Shown here: positions 11,249 to 23,033 of the stretch, piece after piece
How positions within the stretch are numbered: position 1 is the stretch's first letter
How the letters are laid out: each line of letters begins with the position of its first letter
From: Pegea sp. RAD2-039
Taxonomy: Eukaryota; Chordata; Thaliacea; Salpida; Salpidae
Reading direction: 5' to 3'
NCBI GenBank assembly: GCA_034620365.1
Contig: JAQGEQ010000297.1
Span: 124,001 to 188,000 of the forward strand
Length of the DNA stretch: 64,000 nt
Notes under the pieces: generated by a model
What the model was told of the DNA's origin: nothing
The model's database searches: none
Seen by the model: only the letters and a program-made list of their open reading frames with translations
Made by a program: the position numbers and the translations under genes

Positions 11249-11331
11249 CAAAGTCTCTACTAAGGAAGTTACATTCTTAAAAGATTTTACAATTTAAGAT
11301 TTAGTAAAAGTTTAAAACCATTAACTTCGTC

Positions 11332-11565
11332 ATGAGTTGGGCTATTCTCCCGTCACCACAACAATTACAACTAGAAGAACAAGCAAGACAACGACGTTTG
11401 TTACAAGAAGCAAGAGATCGACAACAAGAAGAATATCGCCGACAAGCAGATGAAGCGCTTTTCCAACGACAGGAGGCTGAGAAACGTCGTCAAGAAGAAC
11501 AAAAACGTCAACAGGAAGAAAGAGATAGAAATGGTGGAAACAACGGAAATAATGGAAATAAGTAA
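11332..11565 (+). CDS. Small E/Q/R-rich helical protein, gene c
   Basis: Protein identical to that of gene a (77 aa) and single exon, with the same start context and Gly/Asn tail. AATAAA at 11781-11786 is the likely poly(A) signal. Because the flanks are also almost identical, the identity reflects recent duplication and says little about selection. Confidence 0.8.
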   Translation: MSWAILPSPQQLQLEEQARQRRLLQEARDRQQEEYRRQADEALFQRQEAEKRRQEEQKRQQEERDRNGGNNGNNGNK

Positions 11566-11780
11566 TCAGTTCCAATCTGGCAACATTTTCAAATATTATT
11601 TGATAACAGCAGACTGGTTTATAATTTTAGTGCTTTTAAGGTTTATATTCAAAGCCAACTAAACATTGGTTTCATAGAACCATAAAACACTTTAGTTTTT
11701 TTTTTACCATAAAGTTTTGCTTTATCTTTGTTATTTGCATTTTTGTTGTCAATGTTTGTTGTTTCTGTATTTCACCTTGA

Positions 11781-11786
11781 AATAAA
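11781..11786 (+). terminator. Polyadenylation signal of gene c
   Basis: AATAAA 215 bp after the stop, as in gene a. Confidence 0.6.
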
Positions 11787-11799
11787 AAAGATATTTTAA

Positions 11800-14390
11800 A
11801 CTGCGTATTATTTTCTTAGTAATGTTTCAAACAGATGCTGTTGGTTATAATTAATAATTGTATTAACATTTGAATATATTTATATTTCATTGTTTTTTTT
11901 AAAGATTTTAGACAAATGATTAAAGTTTATATTAATGTAAATTGATAGAAACTATTAACTAAGGATAGATTTGTATTCAGCTGATAACATACATTTATGC
12001 CTTTATTTATCTCTTGAAGTCTCTGTTAATTTTTTTTTTCTGACAAACAATGTTTTTATGCTTTTACTTTCAGGAAATTTATCAATTTAGTTGGATTAAT
12101 CTTAGTAGAGATGCAACTCGTAAATGTTACTTTCTTGATTATGGTTTCTTTTCCACTAAAATATTTGGCATTATACACGTCCGGGATATCTTTATCTTTA
12201 GTCAACTATGTTTTATACAATGTGTAGATTTTATTTTCAAAATAATGAGTTAAGCCAGTTTATTAACTTTGTCATTATCTTGGGAAATGATTAATATAGA
12301 ATGAGTTTGTTGTAAAGATTTAAGTCTAAGAAAATTAAGGGACTGATGAAGTTTTTATTGTTTTTAGATATTTAATGCTAGTCACATAAAATATACAATA
12401 TTAGTATTTATTTATATAATAAAGTATTTTTGAGGGATGTTGCCTAAACAGAGCACCTTCTATGGCACTTTATATTGAAAACTAACGGTTTTTGAAAAAA
12501 ATAAATAAATCTTTATCGGTTAGTGTGTAACTATTATTCATCACTATTAATATTTGCTGAAACTTTCAGTTATATTCTCCTCATTTGAACAAAACATAAA
12601 TCATTCAACAATTTTATGCAAAGTGTTTATGAATCATATTATAACACTTTCCAAACGGTTGATTCATTTTGGAAAGTTATAGTTCATTTGGTATGAATTG
12701 AGAAACTTAACTAATTATGATAAAGATTAAAAGAAAATTAGATATGAACAGATCGTATCTCGAAAATGACTTGCAGTGGTTAAGTAGTTTTTTTATTTGA
12801 ATCAATAAACGGTAGAAAAAGAAACCTAACTAAATTTAAATCTCTTAAGTATATTTCAGAATAAATTGGTTAACATCTTAGAATCACTTGATATATTTTT
12901 TTTTATTAATATTCCTTAACTAAACATAATTTAATTTAAGGAGTTGTAGAAGAATTCATTTATATAAAAAGCTTTAATTTTACATTTAACTTGATTAAAA
13001 AAAATTTAGTCTGAAGAGTTTGTATCTCAAAAATGACTCTTTGCTGTTAAGTATTTTATTCTTTTAATAAATAAAGCATAGATATAGGAAGTCATAAAAG
13101 TTTAAAAATTTTAAATATTTCCAAAAAAAATTTTCAACATTTTTCTAACTGTTAATATATTTTTTAATAACATCTGTAAACTAAACATAATTTAAGTTAA
13201 AGAATCGTAGAGGATTTCACTTACTTGAAAAGGGGTAATTAATCAGATTATAATATTCTTTAATATTTTTATTTTTGAAATGTTAAACTGTTTGTGGGAT
13301 CATAGAAATTGATCCAAAGGAATAGAACATAATAAAAATGGTGTTTCGTGCATGAATGTATTGTTAACTTGTGAGTAAGCTAATAAATAAGATGAAAATT
13401 TGTTTGTTGAACATATTTCAGTTTTATCTAATCTTCATCTACGTTTGCATAGTCCAACTACGTTCTTAAAGTAAAATCCACCATATTTACAATTTTACAA
13501 TTTTCAAATGCAATCAGTCTTGCAAAAAATTGCAATAATATAATTATATGCATATCACAAAATCATAATTTCATAAGTATATATATTATTTCTGTATTAG
13601 CACTAATTTCTTATGTTCATGTAAAAAAAAGATGATATTGGACGGTAGTTTTTATCTTGTAGTCTGAAGATTAGGAACTTTTATGTTCTTAGTTTGCTTG
13701 GTAAATGTTTAATTAGTATTATGTATGGATTTTCTTTTGACGTAGTAAACATTATTATCTTAAAGATCAGATTGTATGCGAAAAGTCGTTTCAACTTTTG
13801 AACTCACTGAAGTAATTTAGCGATAATTGTTAAAGGTAGTTAAAAGTTTAGAAAGTCAACCATTCAAAAGTCAGAAACTAATGTTAATTATAGTTTAAAT
13901 TAAAAGTAAAAGTGTTCTTTACAAAATTAAAATTTTTCTTCCTGATATTATTGCTGTAACATCGAAAAATTACCAGTTTAGTTTAAAATAGTTTCTAGTT
14001 ACATACTTTCGTTGTAAACCATATAAAAAATTTTGCCAGTTTTAATTAAAAACTTAATCACTAACGGGATAGTTCTAAAAGATATACTATAATCATCATA
14101 AAACAATGTTTCAATAGCAGAAAATGTCAATTATCCAAATAATAGAATAATGACTTAACAACAATTATGTGTCTTAGTGATCTAGCTTATGATTGCAACA
14201 ATGCTTTTTACAATAAATAATTCCAGTTTGTTAAAAAAATTTCTTAAAATAAAGTTTATTGATAGTCTCTGGTGAATTTCTAAACAAGAGATGAACAATT
14301 AGTAAAAAATACTATAATATTGTAAGATAGTTATTCATTAGTTGTTTCTTTTTTCTAAAAGGATTGGTAATCATTGATTCGTGATCTTAG
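11800..14390. other. Spacer between genes c and d
   Basis: Counterpart of 2760-5330, including a weak TGATTCA module at about 12600-12700. No supported gene. Confidence 0.5.
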
Positions 14391-14399
14391 AACAGGATG

Positions 14400-14472
14400 T
14401 GACGTCATTAGTTGGTTTAAAACAGATTAACACGAAACTTAGTCCTTTTTTTCTACCAGTTTACTATTTAAG
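14400..14472 (+). promoter_or_regulatory. Core promoter of gene d: TGACGTCA plus TATTTAA box
   Basis: TGACGTCA at 14400-14407 and TATTTAAG at 14465-14472, with the same spacing as gene b. Confidence 0.7.
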
Positions 14473-14555
14473 CAGAGTTTCTACACAGAAAGTTAGATTC
14501 CTCAAATATTTTGCAACTTCAGATTTTGTATAGCCGAAAAAGAACTAACTTCGCT

Positions 14556-14987
14556 ATGAGTTGGGCTATCCTCCAATCACCAATGCAATTGCAACTAGAA
14601 GAGCAAGCAAGACAACGATATTTGTTCCCACAAGCAAGAGATCGAGAACAAGAAGAATCGCTTTTTCAACGACAGGAAGCAGAGAGACGTCGTGAAGTAG
14701 AACAAAGACAACTACAAGAAGATATACGACGACGAGAAGAGAGACGTCGAATAGAAGAAAGTCGTCAACGACAACAAAGACGTGAACAAGAAGAAAGACG
14801 TAGACGAGAAGAAAGACGTGAACGAGAAGAAAGACGTGAACGAGAAGAAAGACGTCAACGAGATAAAAGACTTCAAGATGCAGAAAGAGCACGGCACGAA
14901 AGAAATTTACGAGAACTAGAAGAAAGACGTCGACGAGAAGAAAGAGATAGAAATGGTGGAAACAATGGAAATAATGGAAAGAAGTAA
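14556..14987 (+). CDS. E/Q/R-rich helical protein, gene d (longest array copy)
   Basis: Single-exon gene for 143 aa. It matches gene b except for one extra in-frame 18-bp repeat at about 14819-14846, adding six residues of the RREREE type. The start at 14556 is set by alignment with the MSWAIL start of the other copies. The Gly/Asn tail is intact. AATAAA at 15080-15085 is the nearest poly(A) signal. The length change shows that the coding minisatellite is still active after the large duplication. Confidence 0.8.
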   Translation: MSWAILQSPMQLQLEEQARQRYLFPQARDREQEESLFQRQEAERRREVEQRQLQEDIRRREERRRIEESRQRQQRREQEERRRREERREREERREREERRQRDKRLQDAERARHERNLRELEERRRREERDRNGGNNGNNGKK

Positions 14988-15079
14988 TCAGTTCTATTCT
15001 GGCAACATTCTCAGCTAATATTTGATAACGGCAGACTGCTCTAAAATTCTAGTGCTTTTAAGTTTTATAATCAAAGCCA

Positions 15080-15085
15080 AATAAA
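15080..15085 (+). terminator. Polyadenylation signal of gene d
   Basis: AATAAA 93 bp after the stop, as in gene b. Confidence 0.6.
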
Positions 15086-15089
15086 AATT

Positions 15090-16440
15090 GGATTTTCAGA
15101 ATAATATAACAATTTGCATTTATTTACAATTAAAGTTTTGATTTATCTTTGTCGATCGTTTCAAATATCAATTGTAAGCTGAAAATAATCTTTCGAGCAA
15201 TTTAATTTCTTCATGTGACTGTAATAATGATACAAATTAGACGTTTTTAGTTGTTTGCCAATTTGTTGTCAAAGCTTATTGCTTCTGTATATCACCATGA
15301 AAATAAAACAAAATTATTTTAAACTGTATTTTAATTTCTTAGTAATGTTTCAATCACTTTTTTTCTGTATCTATTAATTTGATTACAATAGGAATAATTT
15401 TATATATCATATGTTTTTTTCAAGATTTCAGAGAAATAATTAAAGTTTAATATAATGTAAATTAATGTAAATTGAAGGAGACTATTAACTAAAGATAAAT
15501 GTGTATTCAGCTGGCAACATACTTTTATTCTTTTTATTATTACTTGAAGTTTCTTCTGAATCTTTTTCTGATAAACAATCATTTTATGCTTTTACTTTCA
15601 GGAAATTTATAAGTTTTGTAGAATTAATGTTATTAAGGGTGCAACTCTTAAATGTCAGTTTCTTGATTAAGGTTTTCATTTTCATTTAAATATTTAGCAT
15701 TATACAGGTTTGCGATACCTATATTCAACTATACCTTAAACAATGTGTAGGTTGTTTTATCAAAGTAATAAGTTACACCAGTTTATTAAGTTTGTCAATT
15801 GCTTAAGAAATGATTCATATAGAATGAATTTTGTTGAAAAGATTTAAGTCTAACAACATTAAAGCACTGGTATATTTTCATTGTCTATAGATATTTAAGG
15901 CTAGTCACACAAGATATACAATATTAGTATTTATTTATATATTACACTATATGCAACGATGATACTTAAAATAAGCACCTTATAAAGCACTTCATATAGA
16001 AAATTATCTGTATTTGACAAAAAAAGAAATCTTTCTCACTGGGTGTGTAACTACTATACATCACTATTAATTTCTGTTTAAGCTTCTAGTTAAACTATTC
16101 TCATTTGAACAAAACGTCAATGATTCATCAACTTATTCTAAGTGTCTATGAATCATAGTATAACACATTCCACATGGTTGATTCAATTGGAAAAATAATG
16201 ATTCTTATCTTATGACTTGTTAAACGTAAATAATTACCATAATATTTTTTTAAATAGATATTAAGAGATTGTATCTCAAAAATGACTCTTAGTTATTAAG
16301 TAGTTTCTTTTATTTTAATTAAATAAGTGTAGAAAATAAAGCTATCAAAATTTAAACCTTTCAAGAATGTTTAAAAACAAATTGATTTACAGTTTTCAAT
16401 CATTTATTATATTTTTTAATAATATCCCTCAACTAAACAT
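15090..16440. other. Tail of half-unit and head of truncated third half-unit
   Basis: Counterpart of 6010-7340. A TGATTCA module lies at about 16100-16200 (16121, 16149 as TGAATCA, 16179). No gene is supported. Confidence 0.5.
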
Positions 16441-16450
16441 AATTTAAATT

Positions 16451-16663
16451 ATGGAGTCGAGGAAGAATTCATTTACTATAAACAGCCTTACTAATCGGTT
16501 TATTGTTTATCTAAAATATTTATTAGATTTTGAATGTTTACGTGTCGCCGAGTCTCTTTGCAAGAAGCTGCACCATGCAAGCAGTTTTATTGGAATCAGA
16601 ATCATTGACCACCGAGGCCCATGTAACAAGTATTTTTGTAGAAGCACCCAGTTTATCGATTGA
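16451..16663 (+). pseudogene. Unrecognised plus-strand frame, decayed copy (unit 2)
   Basis: Seventy codons open from an ATG, with a segment (FIGIRIIDHRGPC) shared with unit 3 at 22677-22931. In unit 3 the frame continues about 22 codons further; here it stops early and the following stretch carries a deletion. The composition is protein-like (mixed hydrophobic and charged, two Cys near the end). Absent from unit 1. I cannot name a family. It may be an exon of a lost gene, or noise opposite a minus-strand gene. Confidence 0.35.
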
Positions 16664-16871
16664 TTCAGACTAACCAGAAAAATTTTGTTTATCTTGGAAA
16701 CAATGTTCATATTTCAGATTTAAATTTGGCCAACTCAGCGATTATAGATTTGCTTATGTCAGACAATAGGTTGGATTCAAAATTGGAGTAAGTGGATATT
16801 CTGTCCATGGTTCTACATTAAATGAAGTACACTTAAATCCTATTTATTTCATCTGGAGGTTTTCATATAAT

Positions 16872-17189
16872 TCATAAATCTTTGTTGCTGACATCACTAC
16901 AGGTGAGATAAAACCAAAGGAGGCGTTTAATAAAATCTTTTGCCGGATCTTCACCAGAGAAACTTTTATTGCAAGATTGGTAATTGCCATTACAAGCTTG
17001 TTTAGATAAAATTGGTTTGTCATTATGATGATGATATGACATCCATGCACTAACATTGATATCGAGATTTCGACGTACGTAAAATTTGAAAATATTGATG
17101 AAAATGTATAGATAGTTAGAATCAATGGTCTTAATAACAAAGTAGACGAGATTGATTATTTTTCCAAAGATTTTGAAAGTTTGATTCTG
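16872..17189 (-). pseudogene. Hidden 105-codon minus-strand frame with terminal-exon features (unit 2)
   Basis: Open from CAG at 17189 (just after a possible ATAGCAG acceptor) to TGA at 16872-16874, with AATAAA at 16843-16848, about 25 bp beyond the stop. That is the layout of a terminal exon. The second half is hydrophilic with four cysteines (SKQACNGNYQSC, later LTCSD). Unit 3 keeps exactly the same length. Two Asp in unit 3 are Tyr or His here, so this copy may be the degraded one. There is no ATG at the start and no complete upstream exon could be built. Parts of the opposite strand are also open, so the coding strand is not certain. Confidence 0.4.
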
Positions 17190-17199
17190 CTATTTAAAG

Positions 17200-18130
17200 T
17201 CAGATGACAGAGTAATGCCGAGGTGTAGAGCCTAAGATATTTATTGAATAATAAATCCATTTAAGGAGTATTGCTTAAAGGAATTTGCACCTGGTTCACG
17301 GGAAAAATTTATAAGATCAGACTTTTTCTTATATAATTCAAATTAAATTATATTAACTAGATTTTAGACAACTCTGATATATTACGTTAATAAACAAAAC
17401 ATTTAACTTTTTGTTAGCTAAACGTTTTACACTATTAAAACATTATTTTAAAATTATTATGATTTCTAAAAGTTTTTGTTGAAAACAATTGTTAAACTAG
17501 TTTAATTACAATGAAAGTTTATTGCTAACACATCAAATCTGTGAAAAATTCACATGAAATGTAATCGTATTTCTTTAAGTTAAAGTTTTATATTAAGAAT
17601 ACTAAAATATAAAACTTTTGATTTAATGACTCAATCTGCACATATGTAGAATATATTGCCAGTATTTTATATGATATTTTCTACGTTGTTTTTATTATTT
17701 TTATAAAAAAGGATTGATTTATAACTGTTCAATTACATTTTATCGACTTTTTGTTTCTAGATAAATATTAGTTTTTACTTTATGTTGTGTTTAAAATTTT
17801 CAAATATGATCTATCTTATACTTAAGCTGAAACAGGATTCTAATTTGAAAAAACAAGTTTTAGTACTAATTCGTAGACACAAATTTCAGTTAACAATTGA
17901 CAAAAATAGTGTTTGTTATTGCTAGGAATATTCTACTATATAAACATAAGCTTTCTAAATTACATTTAGTCGTTGCAGTTATCAATTTTGAAATAAATCA
18001 ACAGACAAAAGTAATTAACAAAAGTCAGTAATTTCCAAGCAGAACATTTCAAAAATTTTGTTTAATCATCACGATAGAATTATACATTTATATAGAAAAG
18101 AACTACATATCGAAATTGTAAATCGACAGA
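17200..18130. other. Spacer downstream of secreted gene copy C
   Basis: Counterpart of 7520-8460. Contains the same short SREPGANSF-type frame and the plus-strand TATATAAA at 17937-17944. No complete gene. Confidence 0.45.
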
Positions 18131-18185
18131 ACTATTTTTATGATTTAATGATTATCCGTTATTATTTTATTTAGATGCAATGGAG

Positions 18186-19000
18186 TTAGAAATTTTGTCC
18201 ATTTTTAAGATTTCTGGGGTTAAAGTAGTCGTTGATTTGTCTTTCTTTATACCAGTCGTCGGTTGATTTAGTAGCTTTTCTAATTGCACCTGCTTCTGGT
18301 TCGATTACAACCTTGTTTACATTATTATCACGAAGAACTGACGCAATATCCTCTGGGTCGTTCCCTTGTTTAGTGAAGATTTTAATGAGTTCCTTTAAAG
18401 CAATCAAATAGGTATAAAGTTAAAAGAAAAAATACAAGTTTACTTCTTTTGACAGAACGTCTCCAACATTGAAATCGTCGGGGGTATTGTTATTTTTAGC
18501 TTCTCCTCCACTAACTGGATAAGCCTATGAAATTAAAAAATATAAAGATTTGTTAACTTTTGAATGATAAAAATGGAAAAAAAGCCTTTATTAAATTTAT
18601 CTTACTATATATGCAGAATGTAACTGAATATAAATCAGTCGGTTAAATTAACAAACGATTGTTTTTGTAGCATTAAATACCTGACAGATTGAAATACTCA
18701 TAAACATAATCATCGCCAAAATAAAGATTTTCAACAACAGCTTCATTCTTATTTTTCTAAAATAAACACAATATTATTAAAACGAAGTATAAGACACATC
18801 ATAAAACTAACTAAATACTTTCATCAAAAATAATCAAAAATTGTTAAAAACACAACTATTAGATTCATTCTAATTCAAACATAACTCAATTATTTGCAAC
18901 TTACGATTTCTAATTTCCAGGTAGAAAATAATCGTCACAATAAGTCCAAAGATTTTTTATATAGATTTCAAAAACACTCTAATAAAATCGTATAAGAACT
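18186..19000 (-). CDS. Small secreted protein, copy C (four exons)
   Basis: Coding exons are 18681-18746, 18444-18524 and 18186-18392 (117 aa), preceded by a 5' UTR exon from about 19000 to 18905. Acceptor and donor sites match copy B. The signal peptide is unchanged. The start of the mature protein differs from copy B (SGGEAKNNN against SVGESANNN), while the last 68 residues are the same except Arg70. The TATA box at 19024-19033 reads CTATAAAAAG. Function unknown. A full set of splice sites and an intact frame argue that it is expressed. Confidence 0.82.
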
Positions 19001-19023
19001 GTACATTCTTCTTCTAGCCAACC

Positions 19024-19033
19024 CTTTTTATAG
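19024..19033 (-). promoter_or_regulatory. TATA box of secreted gene copy C
   Basis: CTATAAAAAG on the minus strand. It is a variant of the CTATATAAAG in the other copies but still a good TATA box. Confidence 0.7.
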
Positions 19034-19149
19034 AACTTTATCTCTTTTTGACAAAAGAAGAAATCTCCCTTTCTCGATGTGCAGCTATCATTTATCATTA
19101 TTAATTGTCGCAGAAGCTTCCTGTTAAACTCTTATTGTTTGAACAAAAG

Positions 19150-19245
19150 GTAAATGATTCAATTAATCAAACAAACTCTTTATGATTCATAGTCTAAGAC
19201 ATTATAAATGGTTGACTCATTTGGGAAAAAAATGATTCATTTGGT
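19150..19245. promoter_or_regulatory. TGATTCA/TGACTCA cluster behind copy C promoter
   Basis: TGATTCA at 19155-19161, 19183-19189 and 19233-19239, plus a canonical AP-1 heptamer TGACTCA at 19213-19219. The AP-1 match occupies the slot that is TGATTCA in other copies, which supports a bZIP reading of the whole cluster. Confidence 0.55.
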
Positions 19246-19249
19246 ATGA

Positions 19250-20660
19250 CTGGAAAGATTTAACTATTTATCACAAAGATTTAAAAAAAATTGATATAAA
19301 GAGATTATATTTTAAATATGATTTTCTGTTGTTAAGTATTTTATTCTTTCAATATATGAAGCATAGATATAGGAAGTCATAAAAATTAGAAAATTCCTGT
19401 TAATTTTATAAGAAAGTTTTCAATTTTTTTCACACACTTAATATGTTTCTTAATTTTATCTCTAAACTAAACATAAATTAAGTTAAAGAATTGTAGAGGA
19501 TTTCACTCACTTTAAAAAGGATAATAGATAATATTATATTTATCTTTAATATATTATTTTTTGAAATGTTAAACTGTTTGTATGAATTGATCCAAATCAT
19601 CAGGATATGATTAAAATAGTGTTTCCGTCTATGAATTAATTGTTTACTTGTGAGTATGCTATTAAAGAAGATGTAAATTTGTTTGTTAAACTTTTTCAGT
19701 TTTTTTTTTTAATCTTCATCTACTTTTGCATAGTCCAACTTCGTTGTTAGTTAAAATCCACCTTGTTTTTAGCCTAACAATTTTCAAATAAAATCATTCT
19801 TGCAAAAAAATCCAATAATACAATTAAATGTATATCATAATATCACATTTTCATAGCTATATGTATTATTCCTGTATTAGCACTAATTTCTTTTTTGCAT
19901 AAAAAAAAAGATTTTGGACGGTAGTTATTTTTCTTGTAATTTGAATATTAGGGACTTTTATGTGCTTATTTTGCTCGGTAAAACTTTAATTAGTTATATT
20001 TATGGATTTTCTTGTGACGTAGTAGACTTTATTATCATAATAATCAGATTGTATGTGATTAATTGTTTCAGCTTTTTAACTTAATGAAGTACTTTAATCA
20101 CAACTTTTAAAGGTATTTAATAGTTCATAAAGTGATTCATTCAAAATTGAGAAAATAATATTAATTATAGTTTCATTACAAGAAAAAGTTTTATGTACAA
20201 AATTAAATTTTTTTACTACTGCTATAGTTCCTATACAATCGAAAAATTATCAGTTTAAAATATATTTTAGTTACTAACATTCGTTGTTAACCATACACCA
20301 ATTTTTTTTTTAATTTTGATAAAAAATTTAGTCACTAACTGTATAGTATTAAAAGATATATTATAATCATCTAAAAACAATTTTTTTATGGGCATAAAAT
20401 TTCAATTATCTTAATGATGGAATACAAACTTAACAACAATTATGTATAAGTCTTAGTGATCTAGCTTATATGCTTTTACAATAAATAATTCAAATTTGTT
20501 TAAAAAAAATTTTCAAAATTAATTTTTAACCATTTAAAGTGTTAGGCGATTTTCTAACCAAGAGACGAATAATTAGTTTTAAAATACCAAAATTTTGTAA
20601 ATCTGATGTTCTTCAGTTGTTCCTTTTTTCCGGAAAGATTAGTAACCTTTCATTATTCAT
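19250..20660. other. Spacer upstream of gene e, no gene seen
   Basis: Diverged counterpart of 540-2100. Open frames are short and not conserved. Confidence 0.5.
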
Positions 20661-20674
20661 CTTACAAAAGGATG

Positions 20675-20750
20675 TGACGTCATTAGTTTGTTTAAAACAA
20701 ATTCACTTGAAACATAGTCTTCTTTTTTTTCTACTAATTTACTATTTAAG
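20675..20750 (+). promoter_or_regulatory. Core promoter of gene e: TGACGTCA plus TATTTAA box
   Basis: TGACGTCA at 20675-20682 and TATTTAAG at 20743-20750. Both are kept although the surrounding spacer has diverged more than elsewhere in the array, which supports function. Confidence 0.75.
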
Positions 20751-20833
20751 CAGAGTTTCTAGAAAGAAAGTTACATTCCTCAAAGATTTCATAATTTAAA
20801 ATTTAGTAAAAGTGTAAATTGATCATCTTTGTC

Positions 20834-21157
20834 ATGACTTGGCCGTTTCCCCCATCACCAATGCAATTGCGACTAGAAGAACAAGCCAGACAACGACGTT
20901 TGTTACAAGAAGCAAGAGATCGACAACAAGAAGAATATCGTCGACAAGCAGATGAAGCGCTTTTCCAACGACAGGAAGCAGAGAGACGTCGTCAAGAAGA
21001 ACAAAGCCGTCAACAGGAAGAAAGTCGTCGACAAGAAGAAAGACGACGACAAGAAGAAAGACGACGACAAGAGGAAAGACGACGACAAGATGAAAGACGT
21101 CGAGAAGAAGGAGGAGATGGAAATGGTGGAAACAATGGAAATAATGGAAAAAACTAA
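20834..21157 (+). CDS. E/Q/R-rich helical protein, gene e
   Basis: Single-exon gene for 107 aa. The ATG at 20834 aligns with the other copies (MTWPFPPSP in place of MSWAILPSP). The first 50 residues follow gene a, including EEYRRQADEALFQRQEAE. A repeat block then resembles the expansion in b and d but with the unit RRQEER, encoded by three tandem 18-bp repeats at 21041-21094. The tail is GGDGNGGNNGNNGKN. AATAAA at 21250-21255. It is the most diverged array member yet keeps start, frame, tail and promoter, the best sign in this window that the family is under selection. Confidence 0.83.
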   Translation: MTWPFPPSPMQLRLEEQARQRRLLQEARDRQQEEYRRQADEALFQRQEAERRRQEEQSRQQEESRRQEERRRQEERRRQEERRRQDERRREEGGDGNGGNNGNNGKN

Positions 21158-21249
21158 TCAGTTTTATTCTGGCTACATTATCAACTAATATTTGATAACG
21201 GCAGATTGCTTTATATTTCTTGTGTTTTTAAGTTTTATAATCAATGCCA

Positions 21250-21255
21250 AATAAA
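21250..21255 (+). terminator. Polyadenylation signal of gene e
   Basis: AATAAA 93 bp after the stop, at the same place as in b and d. Confidence 0.6.
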
Positions 21256-21259
21256 AATT

Positions 21260-22560
21260 GGCTTTTTAGAACCATAAAATACTTTGGATTTATTTACCAT
21301 AAAAGTCTTACTTTATATTTTTCGATCATTTCAAACATTGATTGTAGGCTGAAAATAATCTTTCAGGCATTTTAATTTCTTCAAGTAGTTCAAATGACAA
21401 ATCTAGTTTGACTTTTTCAGTTGTTTACCAATTTGTTGTCAAAGTTTCTTGTTTCTGTATTCAGCGTTGGAAATAAAAAATATATTTGAAACTGTATATT
21501 AATTTTCTAGTAATCTTTTAAACACTTGTTCTTACTTATAACCAGTAATTTGATGAAAATAGGAATATTTTAATCTTTTAGATGTTTTCTTTAGATTTCA
21601 GACAAATGATTAAAGATTATATTAATGTAAATTTATGGAGACTCTAGGTAAAAGATAGATTTGTATTCAACTGGCAACATACTTTACTTTTTTTTATTAA
21701 ATCTTAAAGTTTTTTTAATGTTTTTTTGATAAATTCTTTTTATGCTATTACCTTCAGGAAATTTATCTATCTGGTTGAAATAATGTTAGTAAAGAACGAT
21801 ATTGTAAATGTTAGTTTCTTGATTAATGTTTTCTTTTTCATTCAAATATTCAGCATTATAAAGGTCTCAGATATTTGTAGTCAACTATAATTTAAACAAT
21901 GTGTAAATTTTTTTTCAAAGTAATAAGTCACACCATTTTTATAACTTTGTCCATAACTGTAGAAATAATTCATATAAAATGAGTTTTGTTGAAAAGATTT
22001 AAGCCTAACAACGTTAACGGACTGATATAATTTTCATGGTTTATAGATTTTTAAGGCTAGTCACACAAAATATACAATATTAGTATTTATTTATATGTTA
22101 CATATATGCAAGGAAAATACTTAAAATAAGCACCTTATTTAGCACTTTATAAAAAAATTTACTGTTTTTGCCAAAAAAAATAAATCTTTCTCGCTCGGTG
22201 TGTAACTATCTTTCATCACTATTAATTTATGCTAAATCTTCCAGTTAAATTCTTCTTACTAGAAAAACGTAAATCATTCAACAATTTATGAAACGTGTTT
22301 ATGAATCATAGTATTACACATTCGAAATGGTTGATTAATTTGAGAAACTTGTAGTTCATTTGTTATGACTAGAGAAACCTAACTTATTATGATGAAAATT
22401 TACAGAAAATTAGATATGAACACATCATATCTGAAAAATGAGTCGCAGTTCTTAACTAATTTTTTTATATTTTAATCAATAAAATTGGTTATCAAAATTT
22501 AAAACGTTTAAGTATGGTTCAAAAAAATCGGTCAACATTTTTTCAATCAATTGTTATAAT
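21260..22560. other. Half-unit tail and truncated next half-unit
   Basis: AT-rich. A weak TGATTCA-type module lies near 22270-22370. No gene is supported. Confidence 0.5.
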
Positions 22561-22676
22561 TTTTATATAATATCCCTCAATTAAACATAATTTAAAATAA
22601 GAAGTCGTAGAAGAATTCATTTACGATAAAGAGCCTTACTAATCGGTTTATTGTTTATCTAAAATATTTATTAGAT

Positions 22677-22931
22677 TTGGAACGTTTGCGTGTCGCCGAC
22701 TTTCTTGGCAAGAAGCTGAAACATACAAGCAGTTTTATTGGAATCAGAATCATCGACCACCGAGGCCCATGTTACAAGTATTTTTCTAGAAGCATTCAGT
22801 TCATCCATCGTCTCAGACTTACTACAAAAAATTTGATTGATCGTGGCAACACAGTATTTAGCAACAACAAAAATTTAGGATTTAAATTTGGCCAAATCAG
22901 TAGATATAGATTTGCTGATGTCGGACATTAG
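22677..22931 (+). pseudogene. Unrecognised plus-strand frame, better preserved copy (unit 3)
   Basis: Eighty-four codons open on the plus strand with balanced, protein-like composition (IGIRIIDHRGPCYKYFSRS, then NLGFKFGQISRYRFADVGH). There is no ATG at the start, and the frame can be read further upstream. After the stop at 22929-22931 the same frame stays open for another 22 codons (VGIEIRVSGCSVHGSTLYE), so the TAG may be a disabling change. Family not recognised. The neighbouring region also has a plus-strand frame (GEIKPEEAFNKIFCRIF) overlapping the minus-strand candidate at 23034-23351. Confidence 0.4.
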
Positions 22932-23033
22932 GTTGGAATCGAAATTAGAGTTAGTGGATGTTCTGTCCATGGTTCTACATTATATGAATAACACTTAAAT
23001 CGTATTTATTTCATCTGGAGGTTTTCATATGTT

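Larger units (their letters stand above)
9052..18726. repeat. Tandem array unit 2 (9675 bp)
   Basis: Nearly base-for-base repeat of unit 1, with genes c and d in place of a and b, and secreted gene copy C at its right end. It keeps the segment at about 16430-17040 that unit 1 has lost. Genes a and c encode identical proteins. Genes b and d differ by one in-frame 18-bp insertion. This points to a recent duplication or to ongoing conversion. Confidence 0.93.
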
